Source: JACMLX01 sp040384325 (GTDB taxonomy: Bacteria; Gemmatimonadota; Gemmatimonadetes; Gemmatimonadales; Gemmatimonadaceae). Taken from it: a stretch of DNA of 64,000 bases. The notes beneath the pieces are model-generated. The model worked only from the letters and a program-made list of their open reading frames with translations, made no database searches and had not been told where the DNA came from. The stretch's first letter is position 1; each line of letters opens with the position of its first letter. Shown piece after piece: positions 34,091-43,246 of this stretch. The stretch is taken from the NCBI GenBank assembly GCA_040384325.1, contig JAZKJL010000005.1, positions 434,001-498,000 on the forward strand, read 5' to 3'. The translations under genes and the position numbers were made by a program.

Positions 34091-36274
34091 ATGCGCTGCC
34101 CGTCGCCCTGCCGGACCTGCCCCGCCCTCGGGGCCCTCCGGTCCTCCGCCTGCCTCGTTGCCCTCCTGCTCACCACACCAGAGCTCGGCGCACAGACCCC
34201 CCGGCCGGCCACGGACAGCACCAGCAAACGCACCGCTGCCACGCTCCAGCGCGTCACCGTCTCCGATTCCGTTCGCCGACGCCGCGCCTACACCGTGCCC
34301 CGGACCAGCACCGCCACCCGCACCAGCGCGCTCCTCCGCGACGTGCCGCAGTCGGCCACCATCATCAGCCAGGCGCTGATCGCCGACCAGGGCATGCAGG
34401 GCATGGCCGACGTGGTGCGCTACGTCCCCGGCATCACCATGGGACTGGGCGAAGGCCACCGCGACGCGCCGACCATCCGCGGCAACAGCAGCACCGCCGA
34501 CTTCTTCATCGACGGCATCCGCGACGACGCGCAGTACTACCGCGACACCTACAACGTCGAGCGCGTGGAGGCCCTGAAGGGCCCCAACGCCATGGTCTTC
34601 GGTCGCGGCGGCGGCGGTGGCATCCTCAATCGCGTCACCAAGGATGCGCAATGGACGCCCACCCGCGCGCTCGGCATGACCGGCGGCTCGTTCGAGCAGC
34701 GTCGCGCCACGCTCGACGTGGGTCAGGGCTTCGGTCGCGTGGTCGCGGGTCGCCTCAACGGGCTGTACGAAAACTCCGCCAGCTTCCGCCAGGCCTCCGA
34801 CAACGAACGCATCGGCATCAACCCGACCGCGTCGCTGCTGCTCGGCCGCACGATGGTGCGCATGGGCTACGAGTTCTATCGCGACCAGCGGGTGGTCGAT
34901 CGCGGCATCCCGTCGTTCCAGGGCGCACCGGCCACCGCTGCCGCCCGCACCTACTTCGGCGACCCGGATGCCAGCAACTCCGCACTCACCGCGCACGCCC
35001 TCGCCGCCACCGTGGACCGCCAGCTGTGGCAAGGCAACGCGTCCGTGGATGGCCTGCAGCTGCGCAATCGCACGCGCTTCATGACCTACGAGAAGTTCTA
35101 CCAGAACGTCTTCCCCGGCGCCGTGAACGCCACCGCTATCAGCGTCAACCTGGCCGGCTACAACAACGGCACCGATCGGCAGAACCTGTTCAACCAGACC
35201 GACCTCACCACCACCATCACCGGCGGCGCGCTGCGGCAGACCCTCCTCGCCGGCGCGGAATTCGGTCGCCAGGACAGCGACAACATCCGGCAGACCGCCT
35301 ACTTCGGCGCGCCGGGCAGCAGCGCCACCGCCTTCGCCGTGCCGTTCGATGCGCCGATGACCCGCACGCCGGTGACGTTCCGCGCCAGCGCCACCGACGC
35401 CGACAACCGTACCGTGCTCACCACACAGGCGGTGTATGCGCAGAACCAGGTCGAGGTCGGCCCCCACGTGCAGGCGGTGCTCGGCCTGCGCTACGATCGC
35501 CTGAATGTGGACTTCACCAACAACCGCAACGGCCAGCAACTCTCGCGTCGCGACAACCTGGTCTCGCCGCGTGCTGGGCTCGTCATCAAGCCAGCGCAGC
35601 CCGTATCGATCTACGGCAGCTACAGCGTCTCCTACCTGCCCAGCAGCGGTGACCAGTTCGCGTCGCTCACCGCCACCAGCAGCACGCTGGAGCCGGAGCA
35701 GTTCACCAATCGTGAAGTCGGCATCAAGTGGGACGCGCACCGTGACCTCGCCCTCACCGCCGCGGTCTACCGGCTCGACCGCACCAACACCACCGCGCCC
35801 GATCCCGTCACGCCGTCGATCATCGTGCAGACCGGCGAGCAGCGCACCACCGGCTGGGAGCTCGGCATCAGCGGCGCACCGACTGCGCGCTGGCAGGTGG
35901 CCGGTGGCTACGCCAACCAGTCGGCACGCATCGTGAGCCAGACCGCTGCCGCCCGCGCCGGCGCCCGCGTCGGCCTCGTGCCGCGCAACACCCTCTCGCT
36001 CTGGAACAAGGTGCAGGTCGTGAAGCAGATCGGCGCTGGCATCGGCATCGTGCGCCAGGACCGCATGTTCGCCGCCATCGACAACACCGTCACGCTCCCC
36101 GCCTTCACCCGCGTGGATGGGGCGTTGTTCGTCGCCATCACCGGTGCGCTGCGGGCGCAGGTGAACGTCGAGAACCTGCTCGACACCCGCTACTTCTCCA
36201 CCGCACACAGCAACAACAACATCATGCCCGGGTCACCGCGCACCTTCCGCGTCACGCTGCACGTGGCGCCCTGA
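34091..36274 (+). CDS. TonB-dependent siderophore receptor
   Basis: Outer-membrane ferric-siderophore receptor of 727 residues. A signal peptide ends near LGAQTP. The plug domain (about 70-190) shows VPQSATIISQALI, RYVPGITMGLGEG, RGNSSTADFFIDGIRDD and VEALKGPNAMVFGRGG; the 22-strand barrel follows to the C-terminus (NIMPGSPRTFRVTLHV). Conserved receptor blocks such as VEALKGP and GGGGILNRVTK match the siderophore (FhuA/FecA-like) branch. ATG 34091 is chosen because the GTG at 34064 would put the Fur-like site inside the gene. Presumably induced by iron limitation through that site. No ABC importer is nearby. Confidence 0.92.
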   Translation: MRCPSPCRTCPALGALRSSACLVALLLTTPELGAQTPRPATDSTSKRTAATLQRVTVSDSVRRRRAYTVPRTSTATRTSALLRDVPQSATIISQALIADQGMQGMADVVRYVPGITMGLGEGHRDAPTIRGNSSTADFFIDGIRDDAQYYRDTYNVERVEALKGPNAMVFGRGGGGGILNRVTKDAQWTPTRALGMTGGSFEQRRATLDVGQGFGRVVAGRLNGLYENSASFRQASDNERIGINPTASLLLGRTMVRMGYEFYRDQRVVDRGIPSFQGAPATAAARTYFGDPDASNSALTAHALAATVDRQLWQGNASVDGLQLRNRTRFMTYEKFYQNVFPGAVNATAISVNLAGYNNGTDRQNLFNQTDLTTTITGGALRQTLLAGAEFGRQDSDNIRQTAYFGAPGSSATAFAVPFDAPMTRTPVTFRASATDADNRTVLTTQAVYAQNQVEVGPHVQAVLGLRYDRLNVDFTNNRNGQQLSRRDNLVSPRAGLVIKPAQPVSIYGSYSVSYLPSSGDQFASLTATSSTLEPEQFTNREVGIKWDAHRDLALTAAVYRLDRTNTTAPDPVTPSIIVQTGEQRTTGWELGISGAPTARWQVAGGYANQSARIVSQTAAARAGARVGLVPRNTLSLWNKVQVVKQIGAGIGIVRQDRMFAAIDNTVTLPAFTRVDGALFVAITGALRAQVNVENLLDTRYFSTAHSNNNIMPGSPRTFRVTLHVAP

Positions 36275-36299
36275 CCGACGACGTGTTCGGCATGTGATG

Positions 36300-36333
36300 G
36301 CGGCGGGCGGGGTCAGGTGGCCCCGCCCGCCGC
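36300..36333 (+). terminator. GC-rich terminator-like hairpin after the TonB receptor
   Basis: A perfect 13-bp GC stem (left arm 36300-36312, right arm 36321-36333; core GGCGGGCGGGG/CCCCGCCCGCC) with an 8-nt loop, 25 bp after the receptor stop. No U-run follows. Confidence 0.5.
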
Positions 36334-36498
36334 GCCGCGTTCCGTTGCCCCTGCGCTGAGGCTGCGTACCCGAAGCATATTCCGGCGTGGTCATCAGGAC
36401 TCCCCTGTGGTGGGCGGTGACGATCAGCGATCGGAGGTCGATCGCCACGGCACGCCGGCTCGCCGTGACCGCGACTCCCACCCGCCCGGGACATCGCC

Positions 36499-37722
36499 AT
36501 GCTCGACGACGATTCGCAGGTGTCGCGACGCCGGATGCTGCGGTCACTGGCCAGCGCCAGCGCCGCGATCGCGCTCGCGCCGCACGCTGCCGCAGCAGAA
36601 GCGGCACGCCGCACCATCACGGCACCCGATGGCACGTCGCCGGCTGCCGATCCACTCGCCAGCCTCTCGGACTTCGAGAAGGCCGCTCGCGAGAAGATGT
36701 CGACCATGGCCTACGAATACGTCAGCGGCGGCGCGGGTGACGAGCAGACGCTGGCCTGGAATCAGGGCGCCTATCGCGAGATCAAGTTGCGGTCGCGCGT
36801 GCTGGTCGACGTGTCACGTCTCGACACCTCGGTGAAGCTCTTCGGCCGCACGTTGCCGTATCCGATCCTGCTGGCGCCCACGGCGTATCACAAGCTGGTG
36901 CATCCCGACGGTGAGGTGGCCACGGCACGCGGCGCACTGGCGGCGAAGGCCACGATGATCGTCAGCTCGTTCGCCACCGTGCGCATCGAGGACGTCGCAC
37001 GTGAGGTGCCGGGTACGCCGCTCTGGTTTCAGTTGTACGTGCAACCCGATCGCGAATTCACCAAGGCGCTGGTGCAACGCGCCGAGGCGGCGGGATGCCA
37101 GGCCCTCTGCCTGACCGTCGACACGCCCGTTCTCGGCGCGCGCAATCGTGAGGCACGCGCGGCGTTCTCGCTGCCGGCTGGCATGACGCGCGCCAACCTC
37201 GAGCGCCTCTCGTCCGCCACCGCCAGTTCCGCGCACCGCCCGCCTGAGGGCGCGATCTACAGCGAAGTGCTCGAGCCGCGACTGACGTGGAAAGACGTGG
37301 AGTGGCTGCGCAGCTTCGCGAAGGTGCCGGTGCTCCTCAAGGGTGTGCTCGATGCCGAGGATGCGAAGCGCGCGGTGGACGTCGGCGTGGCGGGGCTGAT
37401 CGTGTCGAACCATGGGGCGCGCAACCTCGACACCGTCCCCGCCACCGTCACCGCGTTGCCGCGCGTGGCGGATGCGGTCCGCGGGCGTGTGCCGATCCTG
37501 CTCGACGGCGGGATCCGACGAGGCACCGACGTCCTCAAGGCCCTCGCGCTCGGCGCGACCGCCGTCGCCATCGGCAGGCCGTATCTCTTCGGGCTGGCGG
37601 TCGATGGCGCGGCAGGCGTCAGTCGCGTCCTGCAGATCCTTCGCACGGAGTTCGAGATGGCGATGGCACTCACTGGCCGGACCACGTTGGCGGCCGTGGA
37701 CCGGACCGTCCTCTGGGACTGA
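36499..37722 (+). CDS. Tat-exported FMN-dependent alpha-hydroxy acid oxidase
   Basis: 407-residue member of the lactate/glycolate oxidase family, oxidising an alpha-hydroxy acid to a keto acid. FMN barrel motifs: APTAYHKLVHPDGE, FQLYVQPDRE, LTVDTPVLGARNRE, LLKGVLDAEDA and LLDGGIRRGTDVLKALALGA. The active-site His/Arg motif reads SNHGARNLD where most members have SNHGGRQLD, but His and Arg are kept. Unusually it has an N-terminal twin-arginine signal (SRRRMLRSLASASAAIALAP), so it is probably folded with FMN and exported. It stands alone after the TonB receptor. Lactate, glycolate or 2-hydroxy fatty acids are all possible substrates. Confidence 0.88.
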   Translation: MLDDDSQVSRRRMLRSLASASAAIALAPHAAAAEAARRTITAPDGTSPAADPLASLSDFEKAAREKMSTMAYEYVSGGAGDEQTLAWNQGAYREIKLRSRVLVDVSRLDTSVKLFGRTLPYPILLAPTAYHKLVHPDGEVATARGALAAKATMIVSSFATVRIEDVAREVPGTPLWFQLYVQPDREFTKALVQRAEAAGCQALCLTVDTPVLGARNREARAAFSLPAGMTRANLERLSSATASSAHRPPEGAIYSEVLEPRLTWKDVEWLRSFAKVPVLLKGVLDAEDAKRAVDVGVAGLIVSNHGARNLDTVPATVTALPRVADAVRGRVPILLDGGIRRGTDVLKALALGATAVAIGRPYLFGLAVDGAAGVSRVLQILRTEFEMAMALTGRTTLAAVDRTVLWD

Positions 37723-37836
37723 CCGGAAGGCACGAGCCGGTGGCGATGGAATGAGGTCGCGGTGACCGGTGTCGAATGTGCGGACCGAATGCGTCCCACT
37801 CCCACGGCACCATCACCCTCTGTTCGAGAGCGATAC

Positions 37837-38316
37837 ATGACATCCCGTCGATTCCTTGCGACGAGCGGCCTCCTCCTGGCTGCGACCTTCGTCACCGCCC
37901 TGCCCGCCATGGCGCAGCAGGGTCCGCCGCCGGCCGGCGCGCCGACTCGTGGCCCCGGTGGCGATGCACGCCGCGGCCCGCCGACCGTGGACGCGCGCGT
38001 CCAGCGCCTGACCACGGAACTCGGGCTCAGCCCCGAGCAGGCCACCAAGGTGCGAGCGGCGCTGACCGCCGAGCGCCGGCAGGCCGATTCGATTCTCGCA
38101 GCGCGCGCCAATCGGCAGGATGCGGAACGCGCGGCGATGATGGCCGTGCGCACCAGCACCGAGAAGTCCGTCTCCGCCGTGCTCACCGCCGAGCAGCGCA
38201 CCAAGCACGACGCCATGCGCGCGCGCGGTGGCCGTGATGGCCGTGGTCCGGGCATGCGCGGAGGTGCCCGGCATCGCGATGGCGACGACCGTCGCGATCG
38301 TCGCGGTCGTCGCTGA
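37837..38316 (+). CDS. Spy/CpxP-like periplasmic protein
   Basis: 159 residues with a signal peptide (about 1-26, ALPAMAQQ). The helical core carries two LTxxQ-related units, LGLSPEQATKVRAAL and VLTAEQRTKHDAM, as in Spy/CpxP chaperones and metal-sensing relatives. The tail is Gly/Arg/Asp/His-rich (GGARHRDGDDRRDRRGRR) and could bind metal or nucleic acid. It precedes an ECF sigma gene by 48 bp, and a second, distinct protein of this type follows the anti-sigma gene. Confidence 0.8.
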   Translation: MTSRRFLATSGLLLAATFVTALPAMAQQGPPPAGAPTRGPGGDARRGPPTVDARVQRLTTELGLSPEQATKVRAALTAERRQADSILAARANRQDAERAAMMAVRTSTEKSVSAVLTAEQRTKHDAMRARGGRDGRGPGMRGGARHRDGDDRRDRRGRR

Positions 38317-38364
38317 CCACCACGTGCAGTGGTCCGGTGATCGCGCCGGGCCGCTACACTATCC

Positions 38365-38931
38365 GTGATCGAGAGCAACGATGACGCCGAGCTCGTCGCG
38401 CGCGCCCGCAAGGGTGACGACGACGCCTTCCGTCGCCTGGTGGAACGTCACCAGGCGGCGGTCGCGCGCACGGTCTTCGGTATGCTCGGCGCCGGCGACG
38501 AGGCGGATGACGTCGGCCAGGAAACGTTCGTCCGCTTCCACCAGGCGCTCGGCAGCTTTCGTGGCGATTCGTCGGTGCGCACCTACCTGGTGCGGATCGC
38601 GATGAGCTGCGCCCTCAACGCCCTGCGCAGCCAGCGCCGGCGCGACCTGCGCTTCGTGCGCGATGATGTGGCGATGGAGCGCGCCGTCGATCCGGAGGCG
38701 ATCGTCACCGCGGGTGATGACGGACAGGCCGCGCGCATCCGTGCCGCGCTCGACCGGCTCAGTGCCGAGCATCGCGCCGTGGTGGTGCTGCGCCTGCTGG
38801 ACGAGCGCACCACGCGCGAGACCGCCGAAATCCTGCAGATTCCCGAGGGCACCGTGCTCTCGCGCCTCTCGCGTGCCGTGCAGCAGTTGCGCGTGACATT
38901 GGGCCCCGTGTGGCAGGAGTTCACCGAATGA
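38365..38931 (+). CDS. ECF RNA polymerase sigma factor
   Basis: 188-residue sigma-70 family protein of the extracytoplasmic function class, starting at GTG 38365. Region 2 (about 8-75) has VERHQAAVARTVFGMLG, DEADDVGQETFVRFHQAL and TYLVRIAMSCALNALRSQRRR. Region 4 (about 125-180) has LSAEHRAVVVLRLLDERTTRETAEIL and PEGTVLSRLSRAVQQLR. It overlaps the next gene by ATGA. It probably directs a cell-envelope or metal-stress regulon including its flanking Spy-like genes. Confidence 0.93.
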   Translation: MIESNDDAELVARARKGDDDAFRRLVERHQAAVARTVFGMLGAGDEADDVGQETFVRFHQALGSFRGDSSVRTYLVRIAMSCALNALRSQRRRDLRFVRDDVAMERAVDPEAIVTAGDDGQAARIRAALDRLSAEHRAVVVLRLLDERTTRETAEILQIPEGTVLSRLSRAVQQLRVTLGPVWQEFTE

Positions 38932-39290
38932 CAGGCGACGATGGCATGAGTTCCCAGACACCCGACGACGAGGCTGCGCTGCGCGCCGCCGGCGAGATGC
39001 TGCGTCGTGCGATGCCGCCGATGGCGTTCGGTGAGGGATTCGCCGATCGCACCATGGCGCGCCTCGCGCGCGAACGTGCGGCCGCACCGCCCGAGTTGCT
39101 GCGCCTGGGCGCGATGCAGAAGAACTTCCGCCTCGTCGCGGCCGCCGCGGCGATCGCGATCGTGGCGCTGGGTGCACACAACACGCTGCTCGCCCGTACC
39201 GACGACAGCTCGCTGTTCGAGGCCGCGCTCGGGTTGCAGCCCGTCTCGGCCGAGTCGATCCTGTCACCCTCGTCCGACGCCTTCCAGTGA
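38928..39290 (+). CDS. Probable anti-sigma factor (membrane)
   Basis: 120-residue protein starting by ATGA overlap with the ECF gene. A helical N-terminal cytoplasmic part (about 1-68) precedes one transmembrane helix (about 70-88, LVAAAAAIAIVALGA) and a short periplasmic tail. No zinc HxxxCxxC motif is present. Position and topology suggest the cognate anti-sigma factor; there is no sequence family I can name. Confidence 0.72.
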   Translation: MTGDDGMSSQTPDDEAALRAAGEMLRRAMPPMAFGEGFADRTMARLARERAAAPPELLRLGAMQKNFRLVAAAAAIAIVALGAHNTLLARTDDSSLFEAALGLQPVSAESILSPSSDAFQ

Positions 39291-39300
39291 TGAGTCACCC

Positions 39301-39744
39301 ATGAGCAACTCCGTCCGCGCCTGGCTGCTGCTGGTAGTCACGCTCTGTCTCGGCATCGCCATCGGCGTGCTGGGCGGCGGTGCGCTGCAGGATCGCCGCA
39401 TGGCGCGCGTCAACGACGCTCGCCGGCCCGGGGGATTCGTGGAGCACGTGCAGCGCGTGATCCGGCCGACCAGCGACGAGCAGTGGGCGCGCATCCGGCC
39501 GCTGGTGGAAGCGGCGGACCGTGCCAACGGCGAGCGTCGCCGCGCCCACGACGATGCCATGCGCTTCTCGCTCGATTCACTCAAGGCGCAGCTCGACCCG
39601 CTCCTCGACGAGGCTCAGCGCGAGCGACTGGCGCGCTTCGCCCCCAATCGTCGCGGCCAACCCCCGTACGGCGGGCGCGGGCCACGCGGAGGGCGGCGCG
39701 GCGGCGACCAGGGTCCGCCGCCGCCGCGTGACGGCCCGCCGTGA
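39301..39744 (+). CDS. Membrane-anchored Spy/CnrX-like periplasmic sensor
   Basis: 147 residues, ATG 39301, 10 bp after the anti-sigma gene. One N-terminal transmembrane helix (6-28) anchors a helical periplasmic domain whose ending LDPLLDEAQRERLARF resembles the LTxxQ repeat of CpxP/Spy/CnrX proteins. The tail is Gly/Arg/Pro-rich. In CnrYXH-type systems a protein of this kind senses metal and releases the sigma factor through the anti-sigma; the same logic is inferred here. Confidence 0.72.
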   Translation: MSNSVRAWLLLVVTLCLGIAIGVLGGGALQDRRMARVNDARRPGGFVEHVQRVIRPTSDEQWARIRPLVEAADRANGERRRAHDDAMRFSLDSLKAQLDPLLDEAQRERLARFAPNRRGQPPYGGRGPRGGRRGGDQGPPPPRDGPP

Positions 39745-39768
39745 TGGCGAACCGGTACTCACCCGGCC

Positions 39769-42700
39769 TTACTGGACGACGGTGCGCGCGCGTTCCGCTT
39801 CGGCGGTGAGGTACCCGAAGCTGGCCCACTGCGACTTCGCATCGACGATGCGCGCGAAGATCGCATCCGCCTGTGGCTTCCGGCCGTTGTACAGGTGCCA
39901 GTTGCCCACACCGTACGCGGTGGTGATGTCCTCCAGGCTGCCGTCGGTGCCGAAGTTCTTCAGCAGCTCGCCTTCGGTGAGTTCACCCTTGTAGAGCAGC
40001 AGCAGTCGATGGTACGCCCCGTTCTCGATCACGTCCATCGACGCCGAGATCGGTGCCAGCACCGCCGCCGCCTCGGCATCCCGATTCAGTCGGCGCAGCG
40101 TCATGTAGAGCCAGTGGCTGGTGGCCACCAGCATGTCGTTGTTGTTCTTCGACGCCGCGACATCCTCGCGATAGAGCGGCAGCGCCTTCTCGAACTGCCC
40201 GCTGAGGTAGTAGGCGAGACCGAGGTGATAACGGATGTTCCCCTGCAGCGTGCTGGTGGGAATGTTGCGCGCGTTCGGCTGGCCGTCGGGTTCCACCTGG
40301 TCGGGTGTGCCCTTGGTCAGTGCGTACGCACGCTCGAAGTCGGCGATCGCCTTCGGCAACTGGCGTGTGGTGAGGTACCGGTGGCCGCGATGGCGGAACA
40401 TCCGGGCATCGGTCGGATGCGCGGCGATGCCCTTGGTGTAGATGTCGATCGCCTCGTTGAAGCGCCCGAGGTACGCGGTGCGCCGTCCGAGCCAGATGAT
40501 CGAGTCGGCGTCGGTCGGCGCGTGCTCGAACGCCGTGCGTGCGGTGCGCAGCTGCGCCTCCATCCGCTCGCGTGTCGCACCCTGTGGTTCCGGGCGCATC
40601 AGCGGCTGGCCGGTCAGCGACGTCGCTTCGACGACGGTGCCGGCGCTGCCGCCCGCCTTCAGGTGCCGGTCGAAGAAGGCACCGATACGATCGTGATAAT
40701 CGACGAAGTCTTCCGCGGTCGTCCCCGGCGTGCCGTGGCCGGAATTCATGTAGTTCACCCACGTCACCGGCTTCCCGAGACGCCGCAGCGCGTAGTACAT
40801 CTCGCGCGTGTTGTCGGCCGGCACGTTCGGGTCCTGCGCGCCGGTCACCAGCAGCAGCGGCGTGGTGATGCGGTCGGCGAAGAAGATGGCCGAGTGCGCG
40901 ATGTACTTCTGCGGCGCCTCCCAGAGGGTGGCGCCGATGCGATCCTGGCTCTTCTCCGCCGCGTGCACGTTGCGCACGCCGAGGCGCGGTGAGTCGGTGT
41001 AGAACGACACCATGTCCACCTTGCCCGACACGTTGACGGCGGCGCGGAACCGCTTCGTCTGCGTGATCAGCAGGTTGGTGGCGTAGCCTCCGTAGCTGGT
41101 GCCGTACACGCCGAGCTTCGACGAGTCGGCGATGCCCGCATCGACCAGTGCGTTGGCGGCCGCGGTGACGCCCTTGAGCCACGCCTCGCCCGGATAGCCG
41201 GTCTCGAAGCCCACCGACGGCTTCACCACCACGTAGCCCTGCGACGCGAGCACGTTCAACGAGGCGTCGAACGTGTCGTCGAAGAAGTCCTCGTACACGC
41301 TGAAGAGCGTCGGATACTTCTTCGTGGCCTGGAAGTCGGCCGGCAGGTACACCACACCATACCGTGTCGCCCCATCGGCGTCGCGGTAGTGGATCAGGCG
41401 CGTGCTGGCCAGCGTGCGCGACGACAACGCCGGGTTGAGCGTCGTCAGGCGCCGCACGTTCTGCATCGCGCCGTCGGCCGCATAAAGGTCCTGCGGCCGG
41501 TTACCGTCACCACTCGAGAACACCAGCACGTCACCGCCGGTCGCCAGCCGCACGTTGCCGTAGAGTCGTGCGTCCTTCGCCAGCGTCTGCATCGTGCGGC
41601 CCTGGCGATCGAAGCGGATCACGCCACGCTCCCACGCCGAGCGGGACGCCGACGAGAGATAGACGAATCGCCCGTCCTCACTCCACGCCAGCGGGGTCAC
41701 GCGTGGTGTGGTGAGCACGGTGTCGTTGGTGGCCACCACCATCGTCATCGCGCTGCGATCCACCGGCGCGATCCAGAGCCCCTCCGGATTCGACACCAGC
41801 AACACGTCGCCGGTGGGCGACCAGCGCAGCACACCGAAGCGCGCCTTGGCGCGAGCGGCGCGACCACTCGGCGAGGTGTCGGCGGCGAGGCGTGCCGCGG
41901 TGGCTGAGTCCGGTCCCGCGACCTGGCGTGGCACCGAGTCGCCGATGGCGCGCACGAACACCCGACCGTCGCGGGCATAGGCCACTCGACGGCCATCGCG
42001 CGACCAGTTCGGCGTCGAGATGCCCTTCGACGATGGCACCACCACCATCGTCCCACCGCCGGAGAGTCGGCGCGCCATCAGCTTCGTCTCGGTGCCGAAG
42101 ATCACGTCGTAATCCGTCTTCCGCGTGACGTCGTCGCTCCACGTCACCAGCGAGTCATCCTCGGAGAGCTGGTACTGCGCGTACATACCGTTGGGCAGCA
42201 GCTCCGTCGCCTTGCCGCTGGCGACGTCGATGGTGTAGACCGCACGCACGTTGCCTTCGCGACGCAGCTTCTCCCAGGCGAGGAACGGATCGCTGCCGTC
42301 CTGCACGAACACGGGGCCCTTGGTCATCCGCGCGAACTCGGTGGTCGCGGCCCGCTTCCATGCCTCCGTGCGCAGCGCGAGCACGATGCGCGTGCCGTCA
42401 CGCGACCACTTCAGGTCACTGTTCTCGGCCACGTAGAACCCGGCCGGCACCGGCAGCGTGCGCGTGCGACCGGTGTTGCGGTCCCAGATCACGGGCTGCA
42501 GCCGGTCGTCCTGCAGCACCAGCACGCCCACCTTCGCGCCATCGCGTGACCAGGTGGGCGACCGCACGGTGCGCGGCGCCGTAAAGACGTCACGCGCACT
42601 GCCATCGCGGGTGTCGATCACGCGAAGGCGCGACGGGCTCACGCGCAGGTAGGTGGGATCGGTGTCGCGGCGATAGTCCACACCCAACCCGTCCCGTCGC

Positions 42701-42867
42701 GACGCCACCGAGGTGAGCAACCATCGCCCATCGGCCGAGAGGTCCGACACCTGCGCGGTGACGACATCGAGGGCGTCATTGGCGGTGAATGCGGAGCGCG
42801 TCGTCGCCTGCGCCGCGAGCCTCGGCGCGATGCAGACGAGCAGCGTGAGGGCGAGACGGATCTTCAT
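39769..42867 (-). CDS. Exported S9 prolyl-oligopeptidase-family peptidase fused to TPR domain
   Basis: 1032 residues with a signal peptide (about 1-20, ending RLAAQA). An N-terminal beta-propeller (about 35-500) of DPP4/acylaminoacyl-peptidase type is followed by the alpha/beta-hydrolase catalytic domain with GTSYGGY (nucleophile S591), the acid in GAQDPNVPADN and the histidine in NSGHGTPG. From about residue 800 to the end is a helical tail with TPR-like units (IWLGRRTAYLGRFNEAIDIY, MFRHRGHRYLTTRQLPKAI, YHLGLAYYLSGQFEKALPLY). The TPR extension is not part of ordinary S9 enzymes of about 650-700 residues and may recruit partners. ATG 42867 gives the signal peptide. Confidence 0.9.
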   Translation of the reverse strand: MKIRLALTLLVCIAPRLAAQATTRSAFTANDALDVVTAQVSDLSADGRWLLTSVASRRDGLGVDYRRDTDPTYLRVSPSRLRVIDTRDGSARDVFTAPRTVRSPTWSRDGAKVGVLVLQDDRLQPVIWDRNTGRTRTLPVPAGFYVAENSDLKWSRDGTRIVLALRTEAWKRAATTEFARMTKGPVFVQDGSDPFLAWEKLRREGNVRAVYTIDVASGKATELLPNGMYAQYQLSEDDSLVTWSDDVTRKTDYDVIFGTETKLMARRLSGGGTMVVVPSSKGISTPNWSRDGRRVAYARDGRVFVRAIGDSVPRQVAGPDSATAARLAADTSPSGRAARAKARFGVLRWSPTGDVLLVSNPEGLWIAPVDRSAMTMVVATNDTVLTTPRVTPLAWSEDGRFVYLSSASRSAWERGVIRFDRQGRTMQTLAKDARLYGNVRLATGGDVLVFSSGDGNRPQDLYAADGAMQNVRRLTTLNPALSSRTLASTRLIHYRDADGATRYGVVYLPADFQATKKYPTLFSVYEDFFDDTFDASLNVLASQGYVVVKPSVGFETGYPGEAWLKGVTAAANALVDAGIADSSKLGVYGTSYGGYATNLLITQTKRFRAAVNVSGKVDMVSFYTDSPRLGVRNVHAAEKSQDRIGATLWEAPQKYIAHSAIFFADRITTPLLLVTGAQDPNVPADNTREMYYALRRLGKPVTWVNYMNSGHGTPGTTAEDFVDYHDRIGAFFDRHLKAGGSAGTVVEATSLTGQPLMRPEPQGATRERMEAQLRTARTAFEHAPTDADSIIWLGRRTAYLGRFNEAIDIYTKGIAAHPTDARMFRHRGHRYLTTRQLPKAIADFERAYALTKGTPDQVEPDGQPNARNIPTSTLQGNIRYHLGLAYYLSGQFEKALPLYREDVAASKNNNDMLVATSHWLYMTLRRLNRDAEAAAVLAPISASMDVIENGAYHRLLLLYKGELTEGELLKNFGTDGSLEDITTAYGVGNWHLYNGRKPQADAIFARIVDAKSQWASFGYLTAEAERARTVVQ

Positions 42868-42990
42868 CGCAGGAACCCTGAGGGGGACGGGTGGCGGATC
42901 GGTGGCAGCAGCCCTAATCGAAGCGGCCGGTCCGGTGTCGGTCAACATGCGTCCGGGCGATCGCGGCGGAGCTGGCGCACGTGCGTGGCG

Positions 42991-43050
42991 GGGCAACAGC
43001 GAATCGCAGAACGGCGACAGCCGGAGAAAGGAACGACCGCAGAAGGGCGG
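42991..43050. repeat. Solo degenerate arm of the palindromic repeat family, copy C
   Basis: One 60-bp arm (AATCGCAGAAC at 43002-43012, a decayed CCGGAGAA box, then CCGCAGAAGGGCGG to 43050) matches the left arms of copies A, B and D with several substitutions. No right arm was found in the rest of the 379-bp gap 42868-43246, which otherwise holds nothing recognisable. Confidence 0.7.
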
Positions 43051-43246
43051 TGGGGATCGCGGCGGTTCGGGGCGAGATCGTCAGCGCCGGTGGCGCAGGT
43101 GGTCTCCGATGTTGGTCTCCGCCGGGCATGGCTGCGGGGTTGAGCAGAACCTTTGAATCGATGCCGACGCGGTCGGGTATGATCGCAGCCATGAATTCCG
43201 CACCGGAGAGCCTGATGCATTCCCGACCCGTCGCACGGACCGCCGG

